Of a stretch of 44,200 nt of DNA, positions 18,970-27,202 are shown one piece after another. Each line of letters begins with the position of its first letter. The stretch's first letter is position 1. This DNA comes from Thermoanaerobaculum aquaticum. Its GTDB lineage: Bacteria; Acidobacteriota; UBA4820. The stretch lies in contig DYJZ01000005.1 in NCBI GenBank assembly GCA_020722885.1, forward strand, positions 1 to 44,200, in the 5' to 3' direction. The notes beneath the pieces were generated by a model. It worked only from the letters and a program-made list of their open reading frames with translations. It was not told the origin of the DNA and ran no database searches. The translations under genes were made by a program, and so were the position numbers.

Positions 18970-19908
18970 CTATTTTATCCTATTTTGGATTTCTTTTCTT
19001 TCTTCTTCAGGAAGTGGGATGCTTGTTCCGCATTCATTTAAAATAGAGGTTCCTTTATCAGAAAGACAGAAAGAAATGAAATTTTTTACACTCTCTTTCA
19101 TATTTCCTTTGACAAAGAAATAATTTTTTCTTGAAATAGGATAATTGCTGCTATTTATTGTTTTAATTGCATCTTCTCGGGAAGAGATTTTTTCGTTTTC
19201 CTCAATCATTCCATTCCCGTTAGCATCTATCGGGACCACTTTAACTTCAGGGAAAACTTTTCCATCTTTGCCGAAAGCATAGCTGAAATTGACATAGCTT
19301 ATTCCGTTAGAATCGTTGAGGACAGCGTTAATCATCTGAGGATCACTATTTACTCCAATTCCGTCAAGATTTTCCTGCTTAAAGTTGCCGAGAAACTTTG
19401 CGAATGTTGCTGCTGCACCGCAGGAGTCTGAACGGGTATAAACATTTAGAGAAAAATTCTTTTCCATAGGAATTGAAAGTATTTCTTCAAAAGTCAGTTT
19501 CTTTTTATTAATATAAAGGTTATATAAAATTTCTCGGGTAAACCCTTTTTCGACAATTTTATTTGAAAAGGGATTCTTTTCGTCAATTATTACAAACACT
19601 CCATCCTGAGAGATGGGAATTGCTGTAATCCCTTTTGCAAGTTCAGAAGGGTCGGGGTCTCTTGAAACCATACCGATGTCAACGAGCCCGGCTATACAAT
19701 CAGCTGCTCCTTTTCCTGCTCCTCCTGCCGAGACCTCAATTTTGGCGCCCGGGTTTGACTTTTGAAATTCTTCTCCCCACGCAATTGCTGTAGGGTAAAT
19801 TGCAAAAGCACCGGAAAGGGTTAAAACACTCTTCTTTTTATTATGGGAACAGGCGACTGTCAGGGTTAAAGAAACAAACAAAATAAGAGTAAGAACTTTT
19901 TTTAAAAT
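18970..19908 (-). CDS. pstS: Phosphate-binding lipoprotein, probable ATT start
   Basis: The track begins at TTG 19881, which would cut the signal sequence short. Upstream in frame, ATT at 19908 gives (M)LKKVLTLILFVSLTLTVAC, a complete lipoprotein signal with lipobox TVAC, and AAAGGAGG lies 11 nt before it. I therefore prefer 19908 (312 residues). The mature part is a PstS/PBP-like domain: LTLSGAFAIYPTAIAWGEEF, EVSAGGAGKGAADCIAGLVDIGMVSRD, TRSDSCGAAATFAKFLG, GISYVNFSYAF. It captures phosphate outside the membrane for PstCAB. TTG at 19881 remains an alternative. Confidence 0.9.
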   Translation of the reverse strand: MLKKVLTLILFVSLTLTVACSHNKKKSVLTLSGAFAIYPTAIAWGEEFQKSNPGAKIEVSAGGAGKGAADCIAGLVDIGMVSRDPDPSELAKGITAIPISQDGVFVIIDEKNPFSNKIVEKGFTREILYNLYINKKKLTFEEILSIPMEKNFSLNVYTRSDSCGAAATFAKFLGNFKQENLDGIGVNSDPQMINAVLNDSNGISYVNFSYAFGKDGKVFPEVKVVPIDANGNGMIEENEKISSREDAIKTINSSNYPISRKNYFFVKGNMKESVKNFISFCLSDKGTSILNECGTSIPLPEEERKEIQNRIK

Positions 19909-19936
19909 AGCCGTAGTAACCTCCTTTCGGAGTGTG

Positions 19937-19977
19937 ATTATACTCCAATTGGCGTGTTAAGTCAAGTGATGCCAATT
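19937..19977 (-). promoter_or_regulatory. Promoter of pstSCAB with inverted-repeat operator candidate
   Basis: Minus strand TTGACT (19965-19960), 17-nt spacer, TATAAT (19942-19937). The inverted repeat AATTGGC (19947-19953) / GCCAATT (19971-19977), centres 24 bp apart, brackets the -35. I see no obvious direct-repeat Pho box. Regulation by phosphate is expected for the system but is not shown by the sequence. Confidence 0.65.
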
Positions 19978-20029
19978 TATGAATTCAAGACTATCTGGAA
20001 ATGTTCCAGGAATTAACTAAATAGAAATG

Positions 20030-20092
20030 TCTCATTGCGAGCGATCCTTCGTGGGAAAGTCCCCCGAAGCAATCTTCCTTATCTTGACATAG
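20030..20092. repeat. R3 dispersed repeat, copy 3 (short)
   Basis: TCTCATTGCGAGCGATCCTTCG and CCGAAGCAATCTTCCTT, in the same orientation as copy 2. Its right end runs into the TTGACA of the next promoter. The remaining bases between pstS and the peptidase gene show no ORF. Confidence 0.6.
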
Positions 20093-20115
20093 CCAAATTT
20101 AAAGGAATATACTCT
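20086..20115 (+). promoter_or_regulatory. Promoter of lipoprotein metallopeptidase gene
   Basis: TTGACA, 18-nt spacer (tagccaaatttaaaggaa), TATACT. It lies about 150 nt upstream of the start at 20263. Confidence 0.5.
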
Positions 20116-20262
20116 GAACAGGAGTTGAAAAATAAAGAGCCTTAAGTGGAAGAAAAAAATGCGCTCCGAATCAAAAACCTCCTCCTAACAAATAACAAGA
20201 AAAGCTGAGGATTAAGCGAGCGTGACAGAATGAACTTTCGCGACTTTTTAAAGGAGGAAAAA

Positions 20263-21246
20263 ATGTTTAGAAAAATCTTTTTGTTTTCAGCCTTTTTATC
20301 TTTACTGTTTCTGTATGGCTGTTGCGGTATTTGTCATTCTAAGCTCATGTATTCAAGTTATATGGAACCGGGAGCGCCAGTTGTTGACCTTAATAAAGAA
20401 ATACAACAAAGATGTGTTGAGACATTTTCTGGGAGTTTTGGGAAGGAATGTCATCTTTCAATAATTGCCCCTATTGAAATAAAATTTTCATCTGAGAAAA
20501 TAGTTAAAGCTTATGAAAAAGTATTGTCCACTGTGGAAGCGCTTTCCCAGAAAAGTTTCCCTAAGAAACATTTTCAGCTAATTTTAATAAATTTCAACAA
20601 GACACCAAAAAATTACACGTACAATGTCCAAAATATTAAGAGCCAGGAGTCCATGCTTGTCATTCTTGAATGAAATTCTAATACTGATAGGACAAATGAA
20701 ATAATTTGCGAATTAGAAGCATTTGCTCATCACGAATTTTTTCATACTTCTGTTCATTGGCTTTATCCGGGTGTCAAAAGCGGTAATCTTAGCGGCGCGG
20801 GCTGGTTTGAAGAAGGGCTCGCCTGCTATTGCAACTATCTATGCGATTTTAATTTCCCTTGGTGCGCAGAAAAAAAGTCACATTCAGACGAAAAAACAGC
20901 TCAAAAAGCTTTTCTAAATGATGAAATAAGACAAAGACTGTGGCGCGATTTTTCACCGGGGAATGAAAGCTGGCAAAATCGCAAGAAGTTTAAGACCATG
21001 ACCAAGGATGAAATCAAGGCTTTTTGGAAACCAATAGATGACGGCTTTGATGCCTCTTTGGGCGCCTTTATATTTCTTGAGAAGAAAATAGGAAAGGACA
21101 AACTATTTCAGATCGTCCATGAACTGCAAGGAAAGCACGAATATCAAGATGAGGCTTTTTATCAAGACCTTGCATCGAAAGATGGCTTTGACATCAGAAA
21201 AGTGACCCAAAAGGAGATAGAAAAGACTTTTGCGGAAGATAAATAG
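20263..21246 (+). pseudogene. Gluzincin-type metallopeptidase lipoprotein with in-frame TGA
   Basis: Starts at ATG 20263 with AAAGGAGG 5 nt upstream. Signal MFRKIFLFSAFLSLLFLYGC with lipobox LYGC. The track shows two ORFs (20230-20673 and 20998-21246), but they are in the same frame, separated by one TGA (20671-20673, codon 137) and 108 open codons. The bridging region contains HHEFFH (H157-E158-x-x-H161) and WFEEGLA (E184), the zinc-ligand layout of MA-type gluzincins. Reading through gives a coherent 327-residue protein. The next gene is a paralogue, which aligns across the TGA. TGA is a normal stop elsewhere in the window. Most likely a nonsense mutation or assembly error. Substrate unknown. 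Confidence 0.8.
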
Positions 21247-21267
21247 CTCTTTCTACCGGCCTCTTGA

Positions 21268-21471
21268 CAGATAATTTCATCTGTAGCTCAAAAACTTAGA
21301 GAAGCAAATGTAACTGGGGCAAGACAGCAGCTTGAAAAGGACATTATGGCGAAATGCGACGGTGAAAACGGCGGAAATGCCAATGACGACTGGATTGAAG
21401 ACTCTTATTGGAAAAACAATCACTATGGGATTTTGCTTAAAGTTGACAATTTGCAAAGTCAAGTGCAGTAG
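21268..21471 (+). pseudogene. Orphan coding-like fragment between the two peptidase paralogues
   Basis: An open stretch of 67 codons in frame between stops, reading ISSVAQKLREANVTGARQQL then a Gly/Asn/Asp-rich part (GENGGNANDDWIEDSYWKNN) and ending QSQVQ. It has a natural-looking composition but no start codon with an RBS. I do not recognise it. It may be the 3' remnant of a deleted gene. Confidence 0.35.
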
Positions 21472-21543
21472 CTCGCTCTTTTGGAAGGTGGCAGTACAAG
21501 AATTGAACTGCCCCCTAATCGACACGGAAAGGGACGGTTCACA

Positions 21544-22475
21544 ATGAAAATAACAGGTTCTCTACCTTTGATAGTTCTTTTGCTTTGCCTGACTAGCTGT
21601 GATAAATTTGTTTCATATTTTCGTGATGAAAAAATAGTAAAACTTGTCGACCCATCGCTTCCCGTGATTGACCTTAATGAAAGAGCCGGAAATAATAAAA
21701 TCCTTGCAAGAACACAAATTGAAGGCACCGTTATTCTCTCCATTGAAGGCCCTGAAGAGCTATTGAACCAGGTTGACAATATTAGAACTCAAAGCATTAA
21801 GGCGGTATCTTTTATAAGAAGTTTCTACGGGAACAAGGCTACAAGGAAAATCAACTTTGTTTTCATTGACGGGCGTGATGTAACAAACTATTGTTTCAAG
21901 TTTTCAAGAAAAAATGGTTTCACTCACCTCATACTCTACAGCAGCAAGGAGGAAATCCTGTCCTCTTTCTCTCTTTATTCACTTGTGAGGGACCTGGCTT
22001 TCAATCTTATCCTTTTTAGAGATATTTCCGACGGCAACTGCTTTGAAGTGGGCATCTCGGAGTATGTTGCCCTGCAATATCTTAAAACGATTGATAATGC
22101 AAGATACAAAAAAAGAGCAAGGGCATTTGCCGAAGATTTCGTAGACTCCGAGACAAGAAAGGAACTATGGAACTGGTACAACGATAATGGGATGAATAAG
22201 GCGACAGCCAGATTTAAAAAGAAAGACAGGAAAGAGCTTGAATTGTATTACAACAAGGTTGATAAATTCTATCGCGCATCCGGCGGAATTTACCTTTACC
22301 TCGAAGAATTGTTGGGAAGAGAAGCATGCTATAAAGCAATTAACACTCTTGTCAACAAAGATTTTGTATGCCAGGACGATGTTTTTTCAGGAAATTCATT
22401 GAAATCTTCGGCGTTGATGTCAGGAAAGAAAACGACGAGAAAATCATAAAGACTCTGGCCCAATATTTGAAGTGA
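21544..22475 (+). pseudogene. Paralogous lipoprotein lacking HExxH, frameshifted at C-terminus
   Basis: The track starts at 21481, but ATG 21544 has AAAGGGA upstream and yields the signal MKITGSLPLIVLLLCLTSC (lipobox LTSC). It shares with the upstream gene the block PVIDLNE / PVVDLNK after the signal. The region equivalent to HHEFFH reads VRDLAFNLILF, so the zinc site is absent, and the later EVGISEYVALQYL occupies the place of WFEEGLACYCNY. The annotated frame ends at 22449, but adding one T to the T6 run at 22382-22387 continues as FFRKFIEIFGVDVRKENDE to TGA 22475, which matches FYQDLASKDGFDIRK of the paralogue. Function unknown; a pseudopeptidase if intact. Confidence 0.75.
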
Positions 22476-22958
22476 TTATATGGTTTATAGAGATTCTTCC
22501 ATATCATAAAAAAACCCGTAAATGCGACAAGACATATAAAAGACTTTTCAAAAATAGGAGAAAATAGAGTCAGTCTTAGGACAGGAGGGAAAACCATCAG
22601 AAAAAATACCAGTGTCCAAAGCGCTGTTTTTAGTTTTGATGTGTTTTTTGAGTCTTTCCCAAGAAAATCCAGTATGTATATCAATGGCTGTAGCGCAAAG
22701 AGAAAAGGCAAAAGCGAAATATGTTCCAGTGAGTAGTAAGGCTTAACTGCAACTGCTACAAGAAACATTGAGGCACAAAGCTGAAGAATTGTCAGAAAAA
22801 AATCTTTTTCTATTTATCAATGAGTAGATGTAAATTGCTGATAAACAGAACAAGCAAAAATAAAGAAAATAGCCAATCCTAAAATATTTTTCTTTAACAT
22901 ACATACTGAAAAAGGGCTTGAATCCGTAAACAACTTGCAATAAAACAAGAACTAACAC
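22476..22958 (-). pseudogene. Split multi-pass membrane protein
   Basis: Two minus-strand ORFs, 22958-22743 (YGFKPFFSMYVKEKYFRIGY ...) and 22768-22352 (MFLVAVAVKPYYSLEHI ...), join into one polytopic sequence if one base is removed from the A7 run at 22796-22802: NRKRFFLTILQLCASMFLVAV. About five hydrophobic helices result. The start is unclear (GTG 22958, or further upstream to a stop near 22997), and the end is antisense to the peptidase paralogue, so the true 3' limit is unknown. I do not recognise the family. Confidence 0.45.
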
Positions 22959-23453
22959 TAAAGAAAAGAAACAAACAAAGCTTAATATCCTTAGTATCTA
23001 ATTGAAGTTTGGTTTTATCTTATTGGTTCGCGGGACTAAATTTTCTTCAGCCACTACTCTACTTCACCAATCCTTTACAGAGACATTTTACTCTTTTCCT
23101 TTCTGCAAGGGAAGTCTGCCTCATTTGATTTCTTGCACGAATCCATCGACTTTGTAAGGCATCTGTCAAGACTATTTAATAATGTCCCATTATAAGTATA
23201 ACTATTAGAGGCTGTTGAAATTGTGGGAAACTATTTAAAAGTTTTCTTCCACAGCCTTGTTTCTTTACTTTCCTGCCCCAAGCCTTTCGCCCTCAGAACT
23301 AAAACGGAAAACCCTTTAAGCGGTGGTTCTATGAGGGTTTGCAAAACTTATTTAATCTTTCTGCGGTTTTTTAACTACCCTTTTAGAGGACATTTCTAAT
23401 TATACAGTTTTGCTAATTTAGGATTTGCCATTTTTCTTTTCATAATTTTATGT
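22959..23453. other. Non-coding stretch with R2-like fragment
   Basis: I see no supportable gene. Around 23210-23300 there is GAGGCTGTTGAAATTGTGGG ... CTTCCACAGCC and, in reverse, sequence resembling the region just before R2 copy A (GAAAGG..AAGGGG..GGAAA..AAAGAAAC). This suggests a decayed R2-type copy. The rest is AT-rich and featureless to my reading. Confidence 0.4.
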
Positions 23454-23459
23454 TATAAT
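23452..23459 (+). promoter_or_regulatory. Extended -10 promoter of PFOR gene
   Basis: TGTTATAAT is an extended -10 element 80 nt upstream of the start codon. No good -35 at 17 nt; TTGCCA is 23 nt away. RBS AAAGGAG precedes the ATG. Confidence 0.45.
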
Positions 23460-23539
23460 TTGATAACTTGCTGTTAATCAGGGTTTTCAAAAAGGTATAG
23501 AATTCCTGAAACCCTTACTAAAGAAAAGGAGCAAAAAAA

Positions 23540-26500
23540 ATGGAGAAAAAGAAAGTTACGATTGATGGAAATGAAGCAACCGCCTATACGGCGTACCACT
23601 GCAATGAAGTATGTGCAATTTACCCAATAACGCCTTCTTCTAACATGGGCGAATGGGCTGATGAATGGGCATCACAGGGAAAAAAGAACATCTGGGGAAC
23701 CGTTCCTTCCGTAATTGAGATGCAGAGCGAAGGCGGTGCCTCAGGGGCTGTTCATGGCTCGCTTCAAACAGGTGCTCTTACCACAACTTTCACTGCGTCA
23801 CAGGGGCTTTTACTTATGATTCCTAATATGTTCAAGATTGCGGGTGAACTAACATCAACCGTCTTTCATGTTTCGGCGCGAACTGTTGCAACGCACGCCC
23901 TTTCGATATTCGGGGACCACAGTGATGTAATGGCAACAAGGCAGACAGGGTGGAGTTTGCTTTCTTCCGCATCTGTTCAGGAGGCAATGGATTTTGCGCT
24001 GATTGCTCAGGCAGCTACTTTGAGGGGAAGGGTTCCAATTGTTCACTTTTTTGATGGGTTCAGAACTTCTCACGAGGTTCAGAAAATTGAACAACTTTCT
24101 CTAAACGATATGAGGGCTATGATTGATGACGAAATGGTAAGGAAGCATAGAGAAAGAGCGCTCAACCCTGAAAAGCCTGTTTTGAGAGGAACTGCCCAGA
24201 ATCCGGACGCTTTCTTTCAGGCTCGTGAAGCCAACAATCCTTTTTATGAAAAGTTTCCTCAAATTGTACTTGAGGAGATGGAGAAGTTTGAAAAAATAGT
24301 GGGAAGGAAGTACAGACCTTTTGAGTATTATGGCCCTGAGGATGCTGAAAGAATTATAATAATGATGGGTTCAGGGTGCGAAACAGCTTCTGAAACAGTT
24401 GATTACCTCAATGAAAAAGGACAAAAAGTGGGGCTTGTAAAAGTCCGTCTTTACAGGCCTTTCAGTACACAGTTTTTGATCAAATCTCTTCCAAAAACAG
24501 TTAATGCTATTGCAGTTCTTGATAGAACAAAAGAACCGGGAGCATCAGGTGAGCCCCTTTATAAAGATGTTGTTACAGCGCTGAGTGAATCTTTGATACA
24601 GGGAACTCTTCCTTTTGCTATGCCAAAAGTAATTGGTGGAAGGTACGGGCTTTCTTCAAAAGAGTTCACTCCCGCCATGGTTAAGGCTGTATTTGACGAA
24701 CTTGAAAAAAAGAACCCAAAAAATCGATTTACAGTGGGAATAGAGGACGATGTTTCAAAGACAAGTCTTAAAGTGGATCGTAATTTTGTTATTGAAAAGG
24801 ATGATGTTGTCAGGTGCGTATTTTATGGGCTCGGGTCAGATGGAACGGTAGGTGCAAACAAAAACTCAATCAAAATAATAGGAGGAGAGACAGATAATTT
24901 TGCTCAGGGTTATTTTGTTTATGATTCAAAGAAGGCGGGAGCCGTAACAATCTCTCACTTAAGATTTGGTCCAAGACCTATAAAATCAATTTACCTGATT
25001 GATTCTGCTAACTTCGTTGCCTGTCACCAGTTTGTCTTTCTTGAAAAATATGATATGTTAAAACTCGCAAAAGAAAATGCTGTATTTTTATTAAATAGCC
25101 CCTATTCAAAAGATGAAATATGGGACAAATTGCCAGGAAAAGTTCAGCAACAAATTATAGATAAGAAACTTCAATTCTATGTGATTGACGGATACAGGGT
25201 TGCAAAGGAAGCCGGTATGGGTAATAGAGTCAACACTATTATGCAAACCTGCTTTTTTGCGATATCCGGCGTTCTTCCAAAAGATGATGCGATTAAAGCC
25301 ATTAAAAAATCCATTGAGAAAACTTATGGCAGAAAAGGTGAGGATGTTGTAAAGAAGAATTTTGAGGCGGTTGACAAAACACTTGCGAACCTTTATAAAG
25401 TAGATTATCCGGATAAGGCTACAAGTTCAATTGAAATTCCTCCACCGGTTTCTCCTGAGGCACCAGAGTATGTTAGAAATGTTCTTGCGATGATAATAAA
25501 GGGAGAAGGTGATTCTCTTCCAGTTTCAGCTTTTTCTCCGGACGGCACTTTTCCTTCAGATACGGCGAAATGGGAGAAGAGAAACATTGCTCTTGAGATT
25601 CCGGTTTGGGAGCCGCAAATTTGTATTCAGTGCGGAAAATGTACCATAGTCTGTCCACACGCTGCAATAAGAATTAAAGCCTACGATGCTTCTCATTTAT
25701 CAAATGCTCCAAAGACTTTCAAATATACTGACTATAAAGGTGTAGAATTCAAGGGAATGAAATATACCATTCAGGTTGCTCCTGAAGATTGTACCGGTTG
25801 CGGGGCATGTGTCTTTGTCTGCCCGGCAAAGGATAAAACAGATCCGGGCAAAAAAGCACTTAATATGGCAAACCAGATTCCTCTCAGAATTCCAGAGAGA
25901 GAAAACTACAAGTTTTTCCTTGATCTGCCTGAAGTTGATGTTTCCAGAATTAAGGTTGATACAGTAAAGGGGTCTCAATTTCTTATGCCGTTATTTGAGT
26001 ATTCCGGTGCCTGCGCTGGTTGCGGTGAAACTCCCTATTTAAAACTCTTAAGCCAGCTCTTTGGAGATAGGGCTATAGTTGCCAATGCAACAGGATGTTC
26101 TTCAATCTATGGTGCCAATCTTCCGACTACCCCATGGGCTAAAAACAAGGAGGGTAGAGGTCCGGCGTGGTCAAATTCACTTTTCGAAGACAACGCTGAG
26201 TTTGGACTTGGTTTCAGACTTGCAATTGATAAACAAAAAGAGTTTGCAACGGAACTTCTAAAAAAACTTTCTTCTCAGGTAGGTGAAAAACTTGTTGAAG
26301 AGATTTTGAACAACAGTCAGAAAACCGATCCAGAAATTGCCCTGCAAAGAAAGCTTGTCTCTGAACTCAAAAGTAAACTTAATAATATAAATTCAGAAGA
26401 TGCAAAAATGCTTTTATCGCTCTCTGACAGCCTGATTAGAAAGAGTGTATGGATTGTTGGAGGAGATGGATGGGCTTACGACATCGGGTATGGTGGGCTT

Positions 26501-27106
26501 GACCATGTCCTTGCTTCAATGAGAAATGTAAACCTTCTTGTTCTTGATACGGGCGTTTACTCAAACACAGGCGGACAGTGTTCAAAAGCTACACCACTTG
26601 GTGGAGTTGCAAAATTTGCAATGTCTGGAAAGCCGACTCCAAGAAAAGATATTGGACTAATGGCTATGGCATACGGCTCTGTTTATGTTGCTCAGGTTGC
26701 ACTTGGGGCAAACGACAACCAGACGGTAAAAGCATTCGTAGAGGCTGAAAACTACGAAGGACCATCGATAATAATTGCGTATAGCCACTGTATAGCCCAC
26801 GGAATTGATATGATGAAGGGAATGGAGCACCAGAAACTTGCTGTGGAATGTGGACTCTGGCCTCTTTACAGGTACAACCCGGATCTGGTAAAAGAAGGTA
26901 AAAATCCCCTTAAGCTTGATTCCAGACCACCAAAAATCTTATACAGGGATTTTGCTATGAAGGAGACAAGGTTCAGAATGCTTGAAAAGACAAAGCCTGA
27001 ACTTGTTGAAAAGTATATGCAGTTAGGCGATGAATATATTAAAAGAGTATGGCAGGTATACAATCAGCTCGCTGCAATGTCGGGAAGCGAACCAGTTAAG
27101 GAGTAG
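23540..27106 (+). CDS. nifJ: Pyruvate:ferredoxin oxidoreductase, single-chain
   Basis: 1188 residues, the normal length for the homodimeric fused enzyme. Interconverts pyruvate plus CoA and acetyl-CoA plus CO2, with ferredoxin as electron acceptor. In order: pyrimidine-binding domain I (EGNEAT-like start, YPITPSSNMGEWAD, EGGASGAVHGSLQTGA), transketolase-like core, CoA region, two 4Fe-4S ferredoxin motifs (CIQCGKCTIVCP near 695 and CTGCGACVFVCP near 751), then the proximal cluster/TPP domain (CAGCGETPYLKLL near 824, GGDGWAYDIGYGGLDHVLAS, NTGGQCSKATPLG). Implies fermentative or other anaerobic carbon metabolism. Followed by a strong terminator. Confidence 0.98.
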   Translation: MEKKKVTIDGNEATAYTAYHCNEVCAIYPITPSSNMGEWADEWASQGKKNIWGTVPSVIEMQSEGGASGAVHGSLQTGALTTTFTASQGLLLMIPNMFKIAGELTSTVFHVSARTVATHALSIFGDHSDVMATRQTGWSLLSSASVQEAMDFALIAQAATLRGRVPIVHFFDGFRTSHEVQKIEQLSLNDMRAMIDDEMVRKHRERALNPEKPVLRGTAQNPDAFFQAREANNPFYEKFPQIVLEEMEKFEKIVGRKYRPFEYYGPEDAERIIIMMGSGCETASETVDYLNEKGQKVGLVKVRLYRPFSTQFLIKSLPKTVNAIAVLDRTKEPGASGEPLYKDVVTALSESLIQGTLPFAMPKVIGGRYGLSSKEFTPAMVKAVFDELEKKNPKNRFTVGIEDDVSKTSLKVDRNFVIEKDDVVRCVFYGLGSDGTVGANKNSIKIIGGETDNFAQGYFVYDSKKAGAVTISHLRFGPRPIKSIYLIDSANFVACHQFVFLEKYDMLKLAKENAVFLLNSPYSKDEIWDKLPGKVQQQIIDKKLQFYVIDGYRVAKEAGMGNRVNTIMQTCFFAISGVLPKDDAIKAIKKSIEKTYGRKGEDVVKKNFEAVDKTLANLYKVDYPDKATSSIEIPPPVSPEAPEYVRNVLAMIIKGEGDSLPVSAFSPDGTFPSDTAKWEKRNIALEIPVWEPQICIQCGKCTIVCPHAAIRIKAYDASHLSNAPKTFKYTDYKGVEFKGMKYTIQVAPEDCTGCGACVFVCPAKDKTDPGKKALNMANQIPLRIPERENYKFFLDLPEVDVSRIKVDTVKGSQFLMPLFEYSGACAGCGETPYLKLLSQLFGDRAIVANATGCSSIYGANLPTTPWAKNKEGRGPAWSNSLFEDNAEFGLGFRLAIDKQKEFATELLKKLSSQVGEKLVEEILNNSQKTDPEIALQRKLVSELKSKLNNINSEDAKMLLSLSDSLIRKSVWIVGGDGWAYDIGYGGLDHVLASMRNVNLLVLDTGVYSNTGGQCSKATPLGGVAKFAMSGKPTPRKDIGLMAMAYGSVYVAQVALGANDNQTVKAFVEAENYEGPSIIIAYSHCIAHGIDMMKGMEHQKLAVECGLWPLYRYNPDLVKEGKNPLKLDSRPPKILYRDFAMKETRFRMLEKTKPELVEKYMQLGDEYIKRVWQVYNQLAAMSGSEPVKE

Positions 27107-27141
27107 GAGCTTAAAGCCCTGTTTCTATGAAGTTATTTCTA

Positions 27142-27179
27142 AACCGCCCGTGTAAAGAAAATTTTACGGGCGGTTTTTG
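27142..27179 (+). terminator. Intrinsic terminator between PFOR gene and secA
   Basis: CCGCCCGT (27144-27151), AT-rich loop, ACGGGCGG (27166-27173), then TTTTTGTTTTTTT. It ends about 20 nt before the secA start codon, leaving no space for a separate secA promoter downstream of it. Confidence 0.92.
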
Positions 27180-27202
27180 TTTTTTTGTTTGAAGGAGCTG
27201 AG

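Noticed and set aside
20671-20673. In-frame TGA as selenocysteine or genome-wide TGA recoding
   Set aside because: Many intact genes in the window end in TGA, so there is no global recoding. The downstream hairpin is weak and the paralogue does not point to a catalytic Cys/Sec at this place. Kept only as a minor possibility.
20000-23450. Genomic island or prophage
   Set aside because: The region is decayed and accessory in character, but I find no integrase, transposase, attachment site or phage gene, so only the weaker statement of a decaying locus is made.
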